64,000 bases of DNA from Prunella strophiata (taxonomy: Eukaryota > Chordata > Aves > Passeriformes > Prunellidae): NCBI GenBank assembly GCA_036583965.1, contig JAZBQD010000014.1, positions 45,069,490 through 45,133,489 of the forward strand. Reading direction: 5' to 3'. Shown here piece by piece: positions 1 through 12,427 of the stretch. A model generated the notes under the pieces. That model saw only the letters and a list, made by a program, of their open reading frames with translations. It made no database searches and was not told the origin of the DNA. Both the position numbers and the translations under genes were made by a program. Position 1 is the stretch's first letter. The number at the start of each line of letters is the position of its first letter.

Positions 1-1447
1 TTTGACAGGTAGAATATTGAACCTGTAGTGAAAAAATTTGTCAATAAATGCATAATTTTTTACACAGAGCAACCTTGTTTTTCTGTCTCTACCCATTGTA
101 TAAAGAGAATTCATGTTTAAAAAGCCCTAACTCAGTATGTTTGAATAAAATAACACAGAAAAAATATTTTATTGGATTCATACATTGACATGTTGTAATC
201 CTTAGTTATTTAAAGCTTGGTAACAAGATAGAAGATTCAATAACACAAAGGCAAGCCTTGACAAGTAAAACAAATTCATTCTACACTGCCAACATTTCAG
301 AGCTCTGAAATGCCCAGAGGGGCTCCTTTGTCTCCCATTTATTCAAGGACTCCCATATTTCTATATCATGCAGTAAATACTGTGGTAAATGAGGAACCCT
401 GAAGGTCAGAAAGAACTGAGTTCCAGGTCTAAGCCTTAATAATGCAACCATGTATATCAGACTAAATTTTTTTTATTCTGGAAACACTGTAGCCAAGTCT
501 GTCAGCATTTCACAGGAAAAAAATGACAACATACTTTTACTGTGATATGTTCCATGTATCATTATGTATACACTGGGACAGCTTTTTTAAAAATATATAT
601 ATTATTTTGTTAAATATATTCTGTCATTATATTTAGAGCTTTCTTCTTCTAGACAAATATCCAATAATGTCACAAATATCTTTAAGGGAGCATGATGTCA
701 GGTTTAACTTGATCTCCATTTTCTTATCTGATATTCTATGTCATTGGCAAGACTATCACTATCCCAGTTTATTTCCACTATTGAAGTGCTCGGGCCTGAA
801 CCTTGCCAGCTGAGTTCTTATCTGAGTATCAAGGCTTGAAGGTTTATTTTGAATGTTAGTAACTTATCTCACTGGTGACAGAGCTTCCAAACTGTGAATC
901 TTCCTATATATTTGAGTCCCACAGAGGTAAGCTATCTCCAGCTTGGCTGACTGTCAAACTGAGAAAATATTTAGTAAGTTTGAGGCAAAACTGCCCTTCC
1001 TCAGGATGTAAACAGATTTCCCATGACTCTTACAGTTAATTGATCTTGTCATGTAACTGCTTGGCCATTAGAGTTTCTACAGTGCAATTGTATAAAGGAA
1101 TTAGGAGATATTTTTCATGATTTTGAAGAGGTAAGCTGTTTTTTCATAATTTTTTTTTTTGCCAGTTCATAAAAATATTTATGTTTAGCATTGTATTCCC
1201 TTTTTCACCACCTTTCACTTCAATTTCTACCTGAAGTGTACTTCTCTGTTGTAATGAGCTATTGCTTTGTTTAATACATATGTTTTTATTAATGCCTGCA
1301 AAATTAAGAAACGAGATATATAGAAAAAATAATTTTAGGAGAAATACTAGAACAATCAATATAGGTAAGGGAAAACTCACATAATGAAAATATGTGAATG
1401 GGAATATTTCACAGACATATTGTGCTCTGTATAGGAGTAGATGAGTG
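1..1447. other. Unannotated AT-rich stretch
   Basis: No gene, RNA or recognisable transposable element is visible. The sequence is AT-rich and CpG-poor, with a short TATA-type run near 585-610. The only open frame of note (about 78 codons, minus strand, 1144-1380) encodes a low-complexity hydrophobic then lysine-rich peptide with no family resemblance, and I treat it as chance. Confidence 0.6.
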
Positions 1448-1474
1448 AAAAAAAAAAAAAAAAAAAAAAAAAAA
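1448..1474. repeat. Poly(A) run, 27 A
   Basis: An uninterrupted run of 27 adenines. No retroelement body can be recognised on its 5' side, so it is listed as a simple homopolymer and not as the tail of an insertion. It is likely polymorphic in length. Confidence 0.95.
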
Positions 1475-1949
1475 CCAAAAGCATGCCATAAAGTTAATAC
1501 TTTATTTCTCTCAGTTTCTTGTTATCAAAAAATCAGTAACAGTAACATTTATACAATATTGTGTTTAGATCACTTCCCATAAGTCAAACAGTTTTTCACA
1601 CAATTTATTTGGAGATTGTTTTGCACAAGAATGGGAGGAACAGGCTTTCTGGATCTGAATAAGAAAAGCCCAAGAAATGGCCAAATTAAATAGTTGTCAT
1701 AAAAAGGTAGAACAAAGAGTAAGACAGATAACAAGTAAATTTTACATCCCTTCAGATGACAGGAACCCTGCTTTCATTCATCATCAGATGACATGGACAT
1801 GGACATGACCTGGACAGACCTTCCCATGGTAGACCTGCATGGGGGGGAAAGTTCCTCCTTTCTGGTTATTTGATCGATTACATGATTTTCTTACAATACA
1901 ACAAGTTTATCAATTATTTATTACTGTCAAAAAATATACATAAGAACTT
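1475..1949. other. Unannotated stretch with a small ACATGG tandem
   Basis: No gene is visible. Around 1790-1808 the hexamer ACATGG is repeated about three times in tandem. The rest is ordinary AT-rich DNA. Confidence 0.5.
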
Positions 1950-2225
1950 GCTGCACTGTCACATAGACAAGGCCACAGAGGCAGCATAATGCAACTTCCA
2001 AGTGGTGATGATTTTGGGCTCCTCTGTTCCAGTGAACTTCCTGACCTTGTCCTGCAGCTGAAGATTTGTGCAGCATAAGGCAGCCTGAGGGCCAGGCTGG
2101 GCACAGCACAACACAGTGAAATGTTCAGCTGTCAACCTGTCAGAATCACTACATCCCACCCTCTTCATCAGCACACAGTTTACCTTTCCAGAGATATTAT
2201 CACTGCAGGTTATATAAGTCACAGG
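1950..2225 (-). other. GC-richer block with an 87-codon open frame, unidentified
   Basis: This block is visibly richer in G and C than its surroundings. It carries an open frame of 87 codons on the minus strand (1959-2222), cysteine-rich in its first half, with overlapping open frames on the same strand. I recognise no domain, and no splice signals or poly(A) tail mark it as an exon or processed pseudogene. It may be a decayed pseudogene or transposable-element fragment; a protein-level search would decide. I do not call it a gene. Confidence 0.25.
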
Positions 2226-3179
2226 GGATTTTCAAGCTCGAATGGACATGATTCAATAGATTATACCTGGCCTATTTAAATTCCCTTACTTCTTGAATAC
2301 AAGGATTTCTACAAGGCTCCCAGTAGTCTGGTACAGTCTGATCTTTGACTATTATATTGTATAATGAAAAAAAACATTACATAGATTTTACTAAACTTTT
2401 ATACAATACAGGACAAAAGCCAATTTCTTGCTATAGACTTACTGTAAATAGACTGACTGCTATGACTAATAAGAGCTGATTTATGATTTTAAGGTCAGAG
2501 ACTCAATGCTCAAGTTTTTTGTCAAACAACTTCTTACTAAAATTTGTGATAGAAATAAACCAGGAGTATAATAATTTAAAATTATTCAACACCTTAAAAT
2601 GGATATCACAAGTTTATAGTCAAACATAAATCTGAAATCAAAATATTTACACCATTGACTTTTTTCACCAAATTTTGTTCATGCTCTGTTATTTCATTTT
2701 ACTTTGTCTTTCTTCTAGCCAGTCACTTCTAGTCTCCTGTCCTAAAGATCCATGGTCTTTACAACCATTTTCATAATCCTTACTATAACTTGTAAACAGG
2801 GTGTTCTGCTCAAGCAGCAGTTTTGTAATATTCATTGCCATCTACAAGTTTTTAGCAGATTTGACACAACTCACCAAATACATACATTTGAGTAGAAATA
2901 ACACAAGGTCATATAAGTTTGATTATAGTGAATGAAATCAGTTTAAGAGTGCAAAGATGTGGTGCTGTAAAATCTATCACTGAGCTCTGTAGTAATAGAA
3001 ATACTGTCTGATATATGCAAAAAAAGGTCCACGTGTAAGCAGATTGGCAAGATAAGGAAAGAGTAATCAAAAACTAAACAGAAAGTTTCCAGACATCTTC
3101 TTTTCTAAATAAGTCAAGAAGGAAATCTAAAGAAACAATGATTATGGCATTATGGGTCCAGAGTAGCAATAGCTGCCAT
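2226..3179. other. Unannotated AT-rich stretch
   Basis: Nothing recognisable: no open frame of note, no repeat family and no tandem array. Confidence 0.55.
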
Positions 3180-3320
3180 AGATGTCACATCCTGCTGCTT
3201 CTCCTTCAGTGGCAGAAGTACGCGGAACAGGAAACCGTGCAAGCAGGTGGTTGGAACTGAGTGTCTGCACTGTGCCTAGTGCTGGAATAGCCAGTGACAA
3301 AGTGAGGATTGACAATATAG
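3180..3320. other. Short CpG-retaining patch, unidentified
   Basis: Three CpG dinucleotides lie within 17 bases (3221, 3223, 3236) in a region where CpG is otherwise almost absent. A 64-codon open frame (+, 3182-3376) crosses it but resembles nothing I know. The patch could be a conserved non-coding element, a decayed pseudogene or a recently inserted piece. The sequence alone does not decide. Confidence 0.25.
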
Positions 3321-3604
3321 TATACTTTACTGCCTTGGATTTTAGGAATGTAGGAGAAAAATCTTCATCTGGGTAGAAGAAATAGGTTAACCTCCAAATA
3401 CTGAAATAAATTAATCAAACAGTGAAGCTACAAGAAATTATAACCTGTAAGTCTAACTTATCTTTTTAGTTTGATTCATGTAAATTAGAACTAGTCTCTG
3501 CTGAAGATAATGGAATAACAATCACTGTGTCTGGGAAAGGAAAGCTGGATCCGTATTATAGGCCCCAGACTTTGTAAAATCAAAATGCTCAAAAAAGCTA
3601 AAAT

Positions 3605-3615
3605 GGGGGGGGGGG
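3605..3615. repeat. G homopolymer, 11 G
   Basis: A run of 11 guanines followed by AGG. It stands out in AT-rich DNA and could be a site of sequencing-length error or of local secondary structure. Confidence 0.9.
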
Positions 3616-5224
3616 AGGTCACAGACAGTATTATTACTTATATGTCTTCTGAAATATTGCTTCAAAGATATCCAACAGTGTGTTAATTGTTATTCTTGGC
3701 AAACCTGTAGTTCTATCTTTTCTGTGTTTTAAATATCAATGTGTAAATGCAGTATTATTTCTGTTCTGAATCTTCAATTATTTCTGGAACTAGATGTATC
3801 CAATTGGCATATCTAAACTTTTAACTTAAAACCCCATAGACTACTTCATATAGGGGATGAGCTACTGGAATTAATGTAATTGCTCCATATGTTAATTTAA
3901 ATTCCAGTATTATAAAGCTGTTAGTGATATCCTGACAGGAATTCTGAATGGTTCTTGATGAAGGTACTTTTCCTTCTAAAAGTAAGAAAAGTGCATATAT
4001 GTAAGGAATGGAAAATATTATTGAGAACTTGGTGAACAAAAGTCTACTGACGTTTCAGTCCCTAAAATTTCAAAAAATATATAAGGAACACAGAGCACAT
4101 TGTGGGTTTTGCACTGTGATAATTTCAATTTTCCAATATGTTAGTCTGTCTTTTAAATGCTTGTATATGCTTCAATGATTCACTATGTATCCTCCAATAA
4201 AATTATAAAATATATTGAGAAATTAATAAAGGAAAAGGAAAAAGAAAAAAATAGGAAAATAAATAAGAAATTTAAATTAGCAGATTATGAAGAAGCGATA
4301 AGAGATTACTTTGGACAAATAAATATAAAGAAGATTACATCAACAAGAGACAGATAGGAAGCAGTAGATGCAAAACATCAAGATATATACAGAAGTTTCA
4401 GATACATTTGATTAATTTTTAGTCAATCAACTTTCTCTTCACATGTCTAGGGGAGGTTTGTGACACCAGAAAAAAGCAAATGATGTCCAAAGACAACTGT
4501 CACCCTGTGCCTACTTTTATGCCTGTAAACTAAGTAGTGCTATGGTACTTTTTTTATCCTGAAGCCAACTGGCATAATCTTGTGTAGGCTTATCCTGTAA
4601 AATTCCCTTATTCCCCAGAAGAGGCTAGTCTTTTGAAGAATAGTCACTGGTTCAGGCTAAACTCTGGATGATGCCTCAGTTTTGGAGGCAAAATATTTAA
4701 TCCACAGGATAACAAGATGACCAGTTGACCTTGAATGTTTTGTGTAGATGTATTTCTTATCATTAATCATTAAGTCCCCTTCCAAATACGCTTTACAATT
4801 ACTTGAACCTTATTTATGTTGTGGCTGATTTTTATTTCAGAGCAATTTCTTTAATCTCTTCTTTGCTATAATGCTCCTGAAAAGTTGCTTGGCAGCTGAA
4901 ATTAGCCATTTACTAGTAAGAAATTTGCTGCCCTAAAATCCAGACTCATTACTTAGTTTTCTATTTTTATTGACATATACTAAAAAGACAAATAAGAGGG
5001 AAACCATGAAAAATAATGTGAACTATGAAAATAGTTATAACAAATCTGTAGTGAAAAAGGAGTGGCAAAGGGCTAAATTACTTTAAAATATCAAGATATT
5101 TAAACATATATAATATTTTAGCAAGGTAAAAGTTAAAGTCCTGACATACACACAACTTGTGTGCTTCTTTCCTATCTGTAATTCCCACACACATAGTTTC
5201 CCTAGAAATATTGAATTGTCTTGG
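3616..5224. other. Unannotated stretch, purine-rich at 4195-4370
   Basis: No gene is recognised. From about 4195 to 4370 the plus strand is rich in A and G, which produces a lysine-rich 66-codon open frame (4157-4357). That composition explains the frame, so it is not called as coding. The remainder is ordinary AT-rich DNA. Confidence 0.5.
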
Positions 5225-5250
5225 ATTTTTTTGTTGTTGTTGTTTTTTTG
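5225..5250. repeat. TTG/T-rich low-complexity tract
   Basis: A short T-rich tract with about four tandem TTG units. Simple sequence with no flanking retroelement seen. Confidence 0.8.
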
Positions 5251-6419
5251 AAGTCATCAAAAAATATACACTCAGACTCCATACATAAAGAGTTTTCCAT
5301 ATCAGAAGCAGATGCAGAACAAAAGGTTATTCAGGTCCAGCACACATCTTGCAGCAAGATTACTTTTACTTTTGGTGTGTTTTGATCTTTATCTTCAGAT
5401 ATCGATCAGACTTTTTTTCTAACTGTAAATACATCACTAAAATTGAAACCACCAATATGCTTAGTTTCTCGTGTTGCTCAAGCTACTAATAGTATAGAAA
5501 ACCACAAAAATCCACAATTATCATTTTTCTTACTTTATTATTGATATGTGTATTAGTATATGAATATGAAGTAATTAAAAAAAAATCATTATTTAATTCC
5601 TTGTGTACTGAAACATTTGGGAACACATTCCTGAATTTTATATGAGTTCTTTATTCTCCATACACAGGCTAGTATCTCAGGACCACCATAAAAACCATCT
5701 CCATGAGCAGCCCACTGAATGAACCTCTGATGGTTAAAAGTTCCAGCCAGGTTGATTTTCAGCAGCAGGATTTGACCTGATGTTGGGTAGGTAGGAAAAC
5801 CATCAGATGCTGTTTTAGCACCATGTCTGTCTGAGTTTCATAATCTTGAAAGTGGTATGGAAAACTAGAGCCAGAGCAAGAGGAGCCAACAGGGTCCATC
5901 TTTCTCTACCAAAATCCTTAATATTAACACACAAACATATATGATACACTAAAAGTATTCTGAAAATCATGGAACTTTCAAAATGAGACATTTTAAAAGA
6001 AGGAGGGGTAAGTTTTAAAAGGAGTATAACAAAAAAGAAGAATCTTCTAAGCTTGTATAACAAAGGATCAAAAGTAAACATTTTTAGAAAATAGAAATTC
6101 TTTTGCTGTCATGCAGGCTTCAAAATTCCATTTCCATTCTATCAGAAGAAAGTGAGCCCAGACTAAGATTTTGGAGCACAGTGGGGAAGCTATGCATTGT
6201 TTGTGAAATAGCTCCTGGAATTTGTATGTAAACTTGATCAACCTATCTCCCTGACTTGCTCTGTGCATGTTTCACAGTTCTCTGCCAATTTGTCTGATGG
6301 GCTCTCCTTGCTTCTCCTTCCTCTTTCTCCTCTGCATTAATGCAGACTACAGAATATTTGCATCTATTATAGGAATAATATTAAGACATCCATAGGCTTG
6401 GTTTAATTACTTAATAAGG
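5251..6419. other. Unannotated stretch with a weak inverted repeat
   Basis: No gene is visible. A 10-base perfect inverted repeat (5726-5735 against 5798-5807) could form a hairpin with a loop of about 60 bases. This is weak support for any small RNA. Confidence 0.4.
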
Positions 6420-6760
6420 GTCTTTCTAAGCCTTAAAACGTAACTGAAAGACAAAGCTCTCATACAAATGAGAGCTGTGCATGCAGCCCTGCCCACTGCC
6501 AGAATGTGGCCCAAGCAAGTATTTTTACCTTTCCAGCTTTTCTTCACCAAGGCATTTAATATCTTGGGGGAATGTTAATTTCATTGTAGACCATTTGCAC
6601 ATTCAATTCAAGCTCTTCTATATAAATGAGATGAAAGCATATTATTAGCTATTAGCTGTTTTCAAGGTTATAAATGAGAGAATTTCTTTGTAAAATTGTC
6701 ATTGGACTAAAGGTATATTGGATATCATGCTAAGGCTTTAACATGTTTGAAATCGTAATG
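6420..6760. other. TAAT-rich patch with a 9-bp hairpin
   Basis: A perfect 9-bp inverted repeat with a 4-base loop spans 6455-6476. Downstream sequence has several TAAT and ATTAG homeodomain-type cores. The patch resembles the composition of vertebrate conserved non-coding elements, but that is a guess from texture only. No open frame is present. Confidence 0.2.
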
Positions 6761-8790
6761 AATTTAATAATTTCTTCAAGAGCATGAAGGAAACAAAAAA
6801 TGGGGGTTTATAATGGAAATTTAAAAATTCCATTTATCAACACCTTAGTGCTAAATTCAAATAACTTGAAGTAATTATACAGTATATTGAAATACTTATT
6901 TAATGAATTTTTAAATTCAAGAAAAAAAATTAATTTCCTTCAGAACAGGGCTTTTGTGCAGTCACAAAGAACTGCATTGTCCTTATCTAGAAGCCCATTT
7001 CCTCAGTGGCCAACTTGAATATTTGTCAATTATTTTACCCAGTAAATATTAATCTTTGGTGGACCACACATCCTTAAAAATTCACTTATTTCCCTCATAT
7101 CCTATTTTCCTACAGATTCAAATATACATAAATATAACATTTTGAATAGATTATTTTTATGTGTGTTTTTTAAAAATGAATTTATATTATTCATTTTCTA
7201 TTGGAGTTAGTACATTAAAACAACAAAACACCTTAGGAGGTATGTGGTTTTCCTGCTATAAACAAATCCCAAAGGTTTTTTGAAGCTAAAAGTGCAGCTT
7301 TTATGTAAGAATAGGAAAAAGAAGAAACCAAACACTTTCTCAACATTCATTTTTTACCTAAGGATTCAGCATGAAGGAAATAAGGCAATATGCTTTATTT
7401 CTTCTGTAAATAATAAATTGGAATATTTAGAATATCTATTGGGTAATGGTGTAGGATGAGCTGCGAAATTTGCACACATGTATCTGAGAAACATGTGAAA
7501 AGTAATTTTCATCTTAAACAGTTGAAGAAGTTGATTGTATGGCTCCCTTAATATGCAGAAAAAAATCAAAAGACCAACACCACACACAGTATTTTTTGCA
7601 GTTTTAGCTTTGTAGCTCTAAAAATTATTCACATAGTAAAGTTGTGGTCATTTTTTGATGCTAATATTTACTGTGTTATCAATCTTGCTTCTCAAATGTC
7701 TGTGTGCTCGGTTAGTGATAAAAATTCCCTCAATTCTTTGATATGCAATATCTATTCAAATTTGGATGAACTCACATTAACATTACTATTATTCTATGGC
7801 AAGCACCATTTTTCAGTGTTTTTCTGTGCAAGGAAAAGCCTTTCTCCCAATTCCCTATTTAGAGATTAAGATTTGCTATTAATATAGGTAAAACCAGAGT
7901 TTGACATTATATATTTGTGACTCTAAATATAAGAAATTCACACAATGGAGTTGCTCCTTATCCTTTGCTCTCTACCTCTCAACAAGCAGACTCATAAGGG
8001 TTATTCTTTAGGACACTTCATCTCTACAAGGTATCCTAAAAATATTGCTGTTTAACATTCACCCTTGCATTCTTACACTGTTATCTGGACTGATTCATTG
8101 AGATGTGGATGAAACTGGTGATAAACTGGATCAAATAAAGGAGAAAATTGGTATTTTTCATTATGGACCAACAATAGCTACTTCTGGGGTTTGGATCAGA
8201 AGGATGTGATCTATTGCTTTCCTTCTGGAGTCCTGTAAAAGCTTGAAGGATGTCACATATTTCCCATGGTGCTCCTTATTTTAGGTAGTGGGAATTATCT
8301 CAATGCATGGCAAAAGCTGTCATATAAGGTCTTTAAGTTACACTGGTCAAAATTTTACAAGTTTCAGGCCTGAGAGAAGATAGATCAGCACTTGTGATAA
8401 CCCTCCCCTGTAGAAATTAATCAATTAGGCAGGAGTGGGATTAGTGCTAGAAATCTCATTTGCTTCCTTGTTGTTTCTGTCAAGATTTCCTTCTTCTGGA
8501 GGATGGGAAGGGGATGTAAGCAATATAGTATAGTTTACAGAAAAATATCACTCTGAAACTAATTCAACAGTAATCCTCTCATCAGGATCCTTATTTCAGA
8601 GAGCTGGATTGCACTTTCAGACTGCTTCTTGCATAGCAGATAAAGATCTTTAAAAGTTATTAGGGACTCAGTTCTTTTTCATGATGTGCTGTGAATTCCT
8701 GAAAATTCACTACCTTGTTGTTTCAGGCTCACAAGGAACATACAAAAATACAGAAGTGCAATTGTCCTTTGATAGTTTTAAGTTCAGGGT
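6761..8790. other. Unannotated AT-rich stretch
   Basis: No gene, RNA or repeat family recognised. Open frames of 73-75 codons (7366-7587 minus, 7642-7869 plus) have no family resemblance and are of chance length. Confidence 0.55.
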
Positions 8791-8892
8791 TTCTTTCTTT
8801 TCTTTGGGTTTTTTTTTTGGTTTTTTTTTTTTTGTTTTTTTTTTTTTGTCTTGGGATTTTTTATATTTTTGTCTGTTTGGTTTGGTTTGTGT
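8791..8892. repeat. T-rich low-complexity tract
   Basis: About 100 bases made almost entirely of T with scattered G and C, including uninterrupted T runs of more than ten. It forces phenylalanine-rich open frames on the plus strand around 8681-8930, which should not be read as coding. Confidence 0.9.
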
Positions 8893-10180
8893 TATTTAGA
8901 GAAGCAATACACATATATGCAGATCTGTGACAAAATACACAGCACAGCTCCTGAGATGCTGCTGGGGAAAGACATAATGTATTTTGGAAAGTATTGCTTT
9001 TGGAATAAAGTGAGTGACTCAGGAATTCTTAACTTCTATTTCTTGTTCCACATTGTCATATATATAATTTTCTTTTGTATAAATAACAAAATTAGTGCAG
9101 TGCAACACTGTATTCTGAGAAATAATAGGCACAAGTTTAATGAGCTGACTGCCAGAGGGCTGCATTATAGTGGTCTTCAAAAAAGAAGTGATACAATAAT
9201 TACAGTGAAGAAGCCCTGGATAGCTAATAAAAGACTTGACTTGATAATTACTGTTCCTGTATCTGTGTTAGAGCAAGACTGTCCTTTCTCTGCATCTTTT
9301 AGGTATAATGATATTGTGACATGATGTGCCATTTCTATGATATTTTCCTACTCTAAAAGGTACACTGGAGACAGTTTAATTGCAAGTGTCACAAAACACA
9401 CATTTTGGGCAACATGAAGGAGGGACTGAAGGCTGTTTATTCACATTTTTAAACTGAATGGCAAACAGCTCTCTTGGCTACATCATTGTTTCATTACAGG
9501 GGATGCTGTCTTTTTGGGAGCTCAGTGAGACCAGCTGGGCTTCTCCTCCAGAAAATATTTTATTGGGCTATGGTACAGTGAAGTGGATGCAAGTTTCACG
9601 CTTGAAGAAAGTTTCACCACATAGTCAAAGTGGCATAGGATTAACATGTAATTTTCCATTTATCCCAGGGTTATTTCAGATTAATCTGAAATCTACCTTC
9701 TAAAACAATTATCCAAAATTAACAAAAAAAGAAGCATTTAACACAGAGTCTCTGAATAGAAGTAGTAATTTTCTTTAAGAGAATTCTCTATAGAGTGATG
9801 AAGGAGATTATGTCCATGTTTTAGGAAAAGAGAGGCAGGAGGATATCTGAGCCCAAACTCACAAATGGGATTATCTCAAATCTCGCCTTTTTTATCACTA
9901 CAGTCACTTCCCTTCTTAACTAAAACCTATGTGAAATAGTTTCACGAGCTACAGTTTATTCTCTGACTTTGATAGTAAACCAACTCTTGTGGATGAAGAC
10001 ATCAGTGAAGGGTGGTAACCACCTTTTGCATGATAACTTATTGTTTGTAGACCTGGCGCAGGAGGTAGGTTCTGATCAAGAGCTCATTTATGCCATCCAC
10101 ATTAATATCCATGGAATGGAGTCAGGAACAGTAGACTCCTGACCCTTTGACTCCTCCTCTTCCAGCTATCTCACTATACT
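8893..10180. other. Unannotated stretch with a 157-codon open frame
   Basis: The longest open frame in the window (157 codons, +, 8851-9324) starts in the T-rich tract and runs into unique sequence. Its product has a hydrophobic middle segment and no motif or family resemblance that I recognise. There is no promoter, CpG island or splice context, and neighbouring DNA has no gene. I regard it as chance. The rest of the stretch is featureless. Confidence 0.45.
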
Positions 10181-10258
10181 TGTTTGCTTGCTTGTTTTGT
10201 AGGGGTTTTGTTTGTTTGTTAATTTCTTTTTTTTTTTTTTTTTTCCCTCTTCCCTCTG
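10181..10258. repeat. Pyrimidine-rich simple tract with T18
   Basis: A TTTG/CTTG-type tract followed by an 18-base T run and then CCCTCT-type sequence. The minus strand is correspondingly purine-rich. Simple sequence; no retroelement body recognised beside it. Confidence 0.85.
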
Positions 10259-11906
10259 CTAGGGACATCTGAAGGCAGCATGCCTTGGAATTCAAAACAG
10301 CAAGGCTGAAGGCGCTAAACATAGTGAAAAATTTTGATGCTATAGATGAAACTAGGAGGGAAGCAGCTGGGACTTGGAATAACTCTTACTCCAAACTGTT
10401 GTAACACCTAGTTTCTACTGAAGGTTAGTTCTACTCTATTTTCATTGCTGCTATTTTTGTATGAAGGAAAATACAGTGTTGTGATTGCATATGATATGAA
10501 TTTCAGTGTATAAAATATCACTTCAGTCATCCTAGAAAACAGATACTCTCTTCCTAGTTAGGAAAGAGAACTTTGCTCACTGTAGGTAAATGGTTTCTTT
10601 ACCATTCCAGTCAAATACTGAGTCTGTTTGAATCCTATCCAGTGAGTGATTTCCTGTATCCAGGTAGATGTTGGTTCTGAGTCTGCCCAGCAGCCAGGGC
10701 TGTGCCAAAGACAGCTGTGTGTATTGAGTTGAATGCACAGAATCATTTCTCAGGTTAGAAAGTAGCAGAAAGCTGCTAAGAGGGTGTTTTGTCATGGCAG
10801 AATTTGAGACAAGGGCAGGTAAGAAATGACCCTGTTTATGGAGAAATTGTTAAAGATTGGCTTTGGTCTGAAGGCCTGGAATTGAGACTATGGGTTATGA
10901 TAGTCTTCTTGGGAATTAGCTGATTTTGCTTCCAGAAATAAACTGATTATCTTCAATTCAAGTAGGAGTAGGTGCAGCTATAAGGTGCATCTTTATTTAT
11001 TTATTTTAAATCTCTTTCTGTTTCCTTAAATTCTAGTTTGTGCATAAAAAGATAATTTTGCTGTTATGGTGGAGTTTTTCTTGGAACAAAAATATATTTC
11101 AAATTTTCTGCATTTCCTTGGGAATACAATCTCTGAGGCAAAGATGAATTCCTTAGGGAATTATGTCTTTCAGAACTAAGCACTCAACAGAAATAGGGAT
11201 CCTTCAGTGGAGACATTAACCCTGGGAGTTGCAGAGGTCCTTCTGGGACAAGTAACACTGCTAGAAAGAGAATTCTCCCAGTAGTAGATGGCTATTTTTT
11301 TCAGATCCAGTGAGGAAGCATAAGACCTGAAAGGTTCCTCAGAACTGTAATATTATTTTTACTAAATTGGACCTTACTTCACAAATATAGTGTACAAGCT
11401 GCATGTCAGGATTTTTGGCATGTATTTTCTTGTATTAAGGTGATTTTGTGTTTGAATTGTTTCTGTTTTATTGTTTATGATTTGCATATTTTGCTTTCAT
11501 TAAAAAAATCTCTTTTATATGGAATAGAATTATTTAAATTACTTAATTTCCTGATTTTTTTGTTTTATTTTCTAGAATACTATCATGATCCAAAATTAAT
11601 TTTGTTGTTTATTTCACATTGTTTGTCCGGAATAAAGTGTGTTAGTTAATAATTGCACTCTCTGCTTATCAAAGCCAGTAAAATTGTAATGGATTTCTAT
11701 GGTGCTATGCCAGTTTACACAGGCTGAGGATCTAGCCCCTTTTTTACTATGTTTTTGCTGACAGTATTTAAGATTTGAAACAAAATACTGATCCTATCAC
11801 AACTAAGAAAACCTCTGGACAGTAATTCCAGAAATATGCCAATCTCCATGTAGTCATATAAAATCACTTATATGAATTAATTTCTTCACAGTAGCTGGTA
11901 TGGAGA
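10259..11906. other. Unannotated stretch
   Basis: No gene is recognised. Two overlapping minus-strand open frames of 62 and 72 codons around 10558-10795 resemble nothing known. No tandem or dispersed repeat family was identified. Confidence 0.5.
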
Positions 11907-12427
11907 TGTGGTTTGGATTTGTGACAAAAACAGTGCTGATAACACAGGGATATTTCAGCTGTTGCTGAGCAGAGTTTACCCAGAGTCAAGGCCTTTTCCA
12001 CCTCTCACCCCACCCCACCTTTAGGAGGCAGGGGGTGCACAAGGAGGTGTGAGGGGACACCTGACCCCAACTGACCACAGGGATATCCCAGACCATGTGG
12101 TGTTGTGCTCAGCATACAGAGCTGGGGGAAGGAGTAGGAAGAGGAGAATGTTTGGAGGGATGGTGTTTGTCTGCTCCAGTCACCGTTGCCTGTGATGGAG
12201 CTCTGCTTTCCTGGGGATGGCTGAACACCTGCCTGCTCATGGGAGGTGGTGAATGAATCCCTTGTGTTGCTTTTCCTGCATGCACAGTTTCTGATTTACC
12301 TGTTAAACTCTTTATCTCAAGCCATGAGTCGTTTCCTTTTTACCCTTCTGATCCTATCTCCCATCCAACAAGGGGAAAGTGAGCAAACAGCTGTGTGCTG
12401 AGCTGCCAGCTGGGGTTACCTGTGGCA
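11907..12427 (+). mobile_element. Solo LTR of an avian ERVL-like endogenous retrovirus
   Basis: This roughly 520-bp GC-richer block begins TG and ends CA. It follows the order of a common avian ERVL-type LTR as I remember it: a U3 with a C/A-rich stretch near 12000-12020, a degraded TATA-type box near 12113-12122, a degraded AATAAA-type signal near 12303, and a U5 ending in a GGCTGGGGTTA-type stretch. No gag, pol or env sequence follows or precedes it, so it is a solo LTR left by recombination or a fragment. I could not find a convincing 5-bp target duplication, so the boundaries are approximate. Many substitutions indicate an old copy. The assignment to the class is by memory of the consensus, not by search. 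Confidence 0.7.

Noticed and set aside
1448..1474. Poly(A) run as the tail of a processed pseudogene
   Set aside because: The sequence on its 5' side contains no long open frame or recognisable coding similarity, and no flanking duplication was found.
5726..5807. miRNA-like hairpin
   Set aside because: Only the outer 10 bases pair perfectly; the inner part of the roughly 80-base segment does not continue the stem.
8851..9324. 157-codon open frame, the longest in the window, as a possible gene
   Set aside because: It begins in a T-rich tract that suppresses stops, its product shows no recognisable motif, and there is no promoter or splice context.
10700..10790. CACAGAATCAT followed by GGTTAGAAAG as a CR1 3' end
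   Set aside because: Only the first dozen bases resemble CR1; the characteristic AAGGGACC and GATCATCT stretches are absent.
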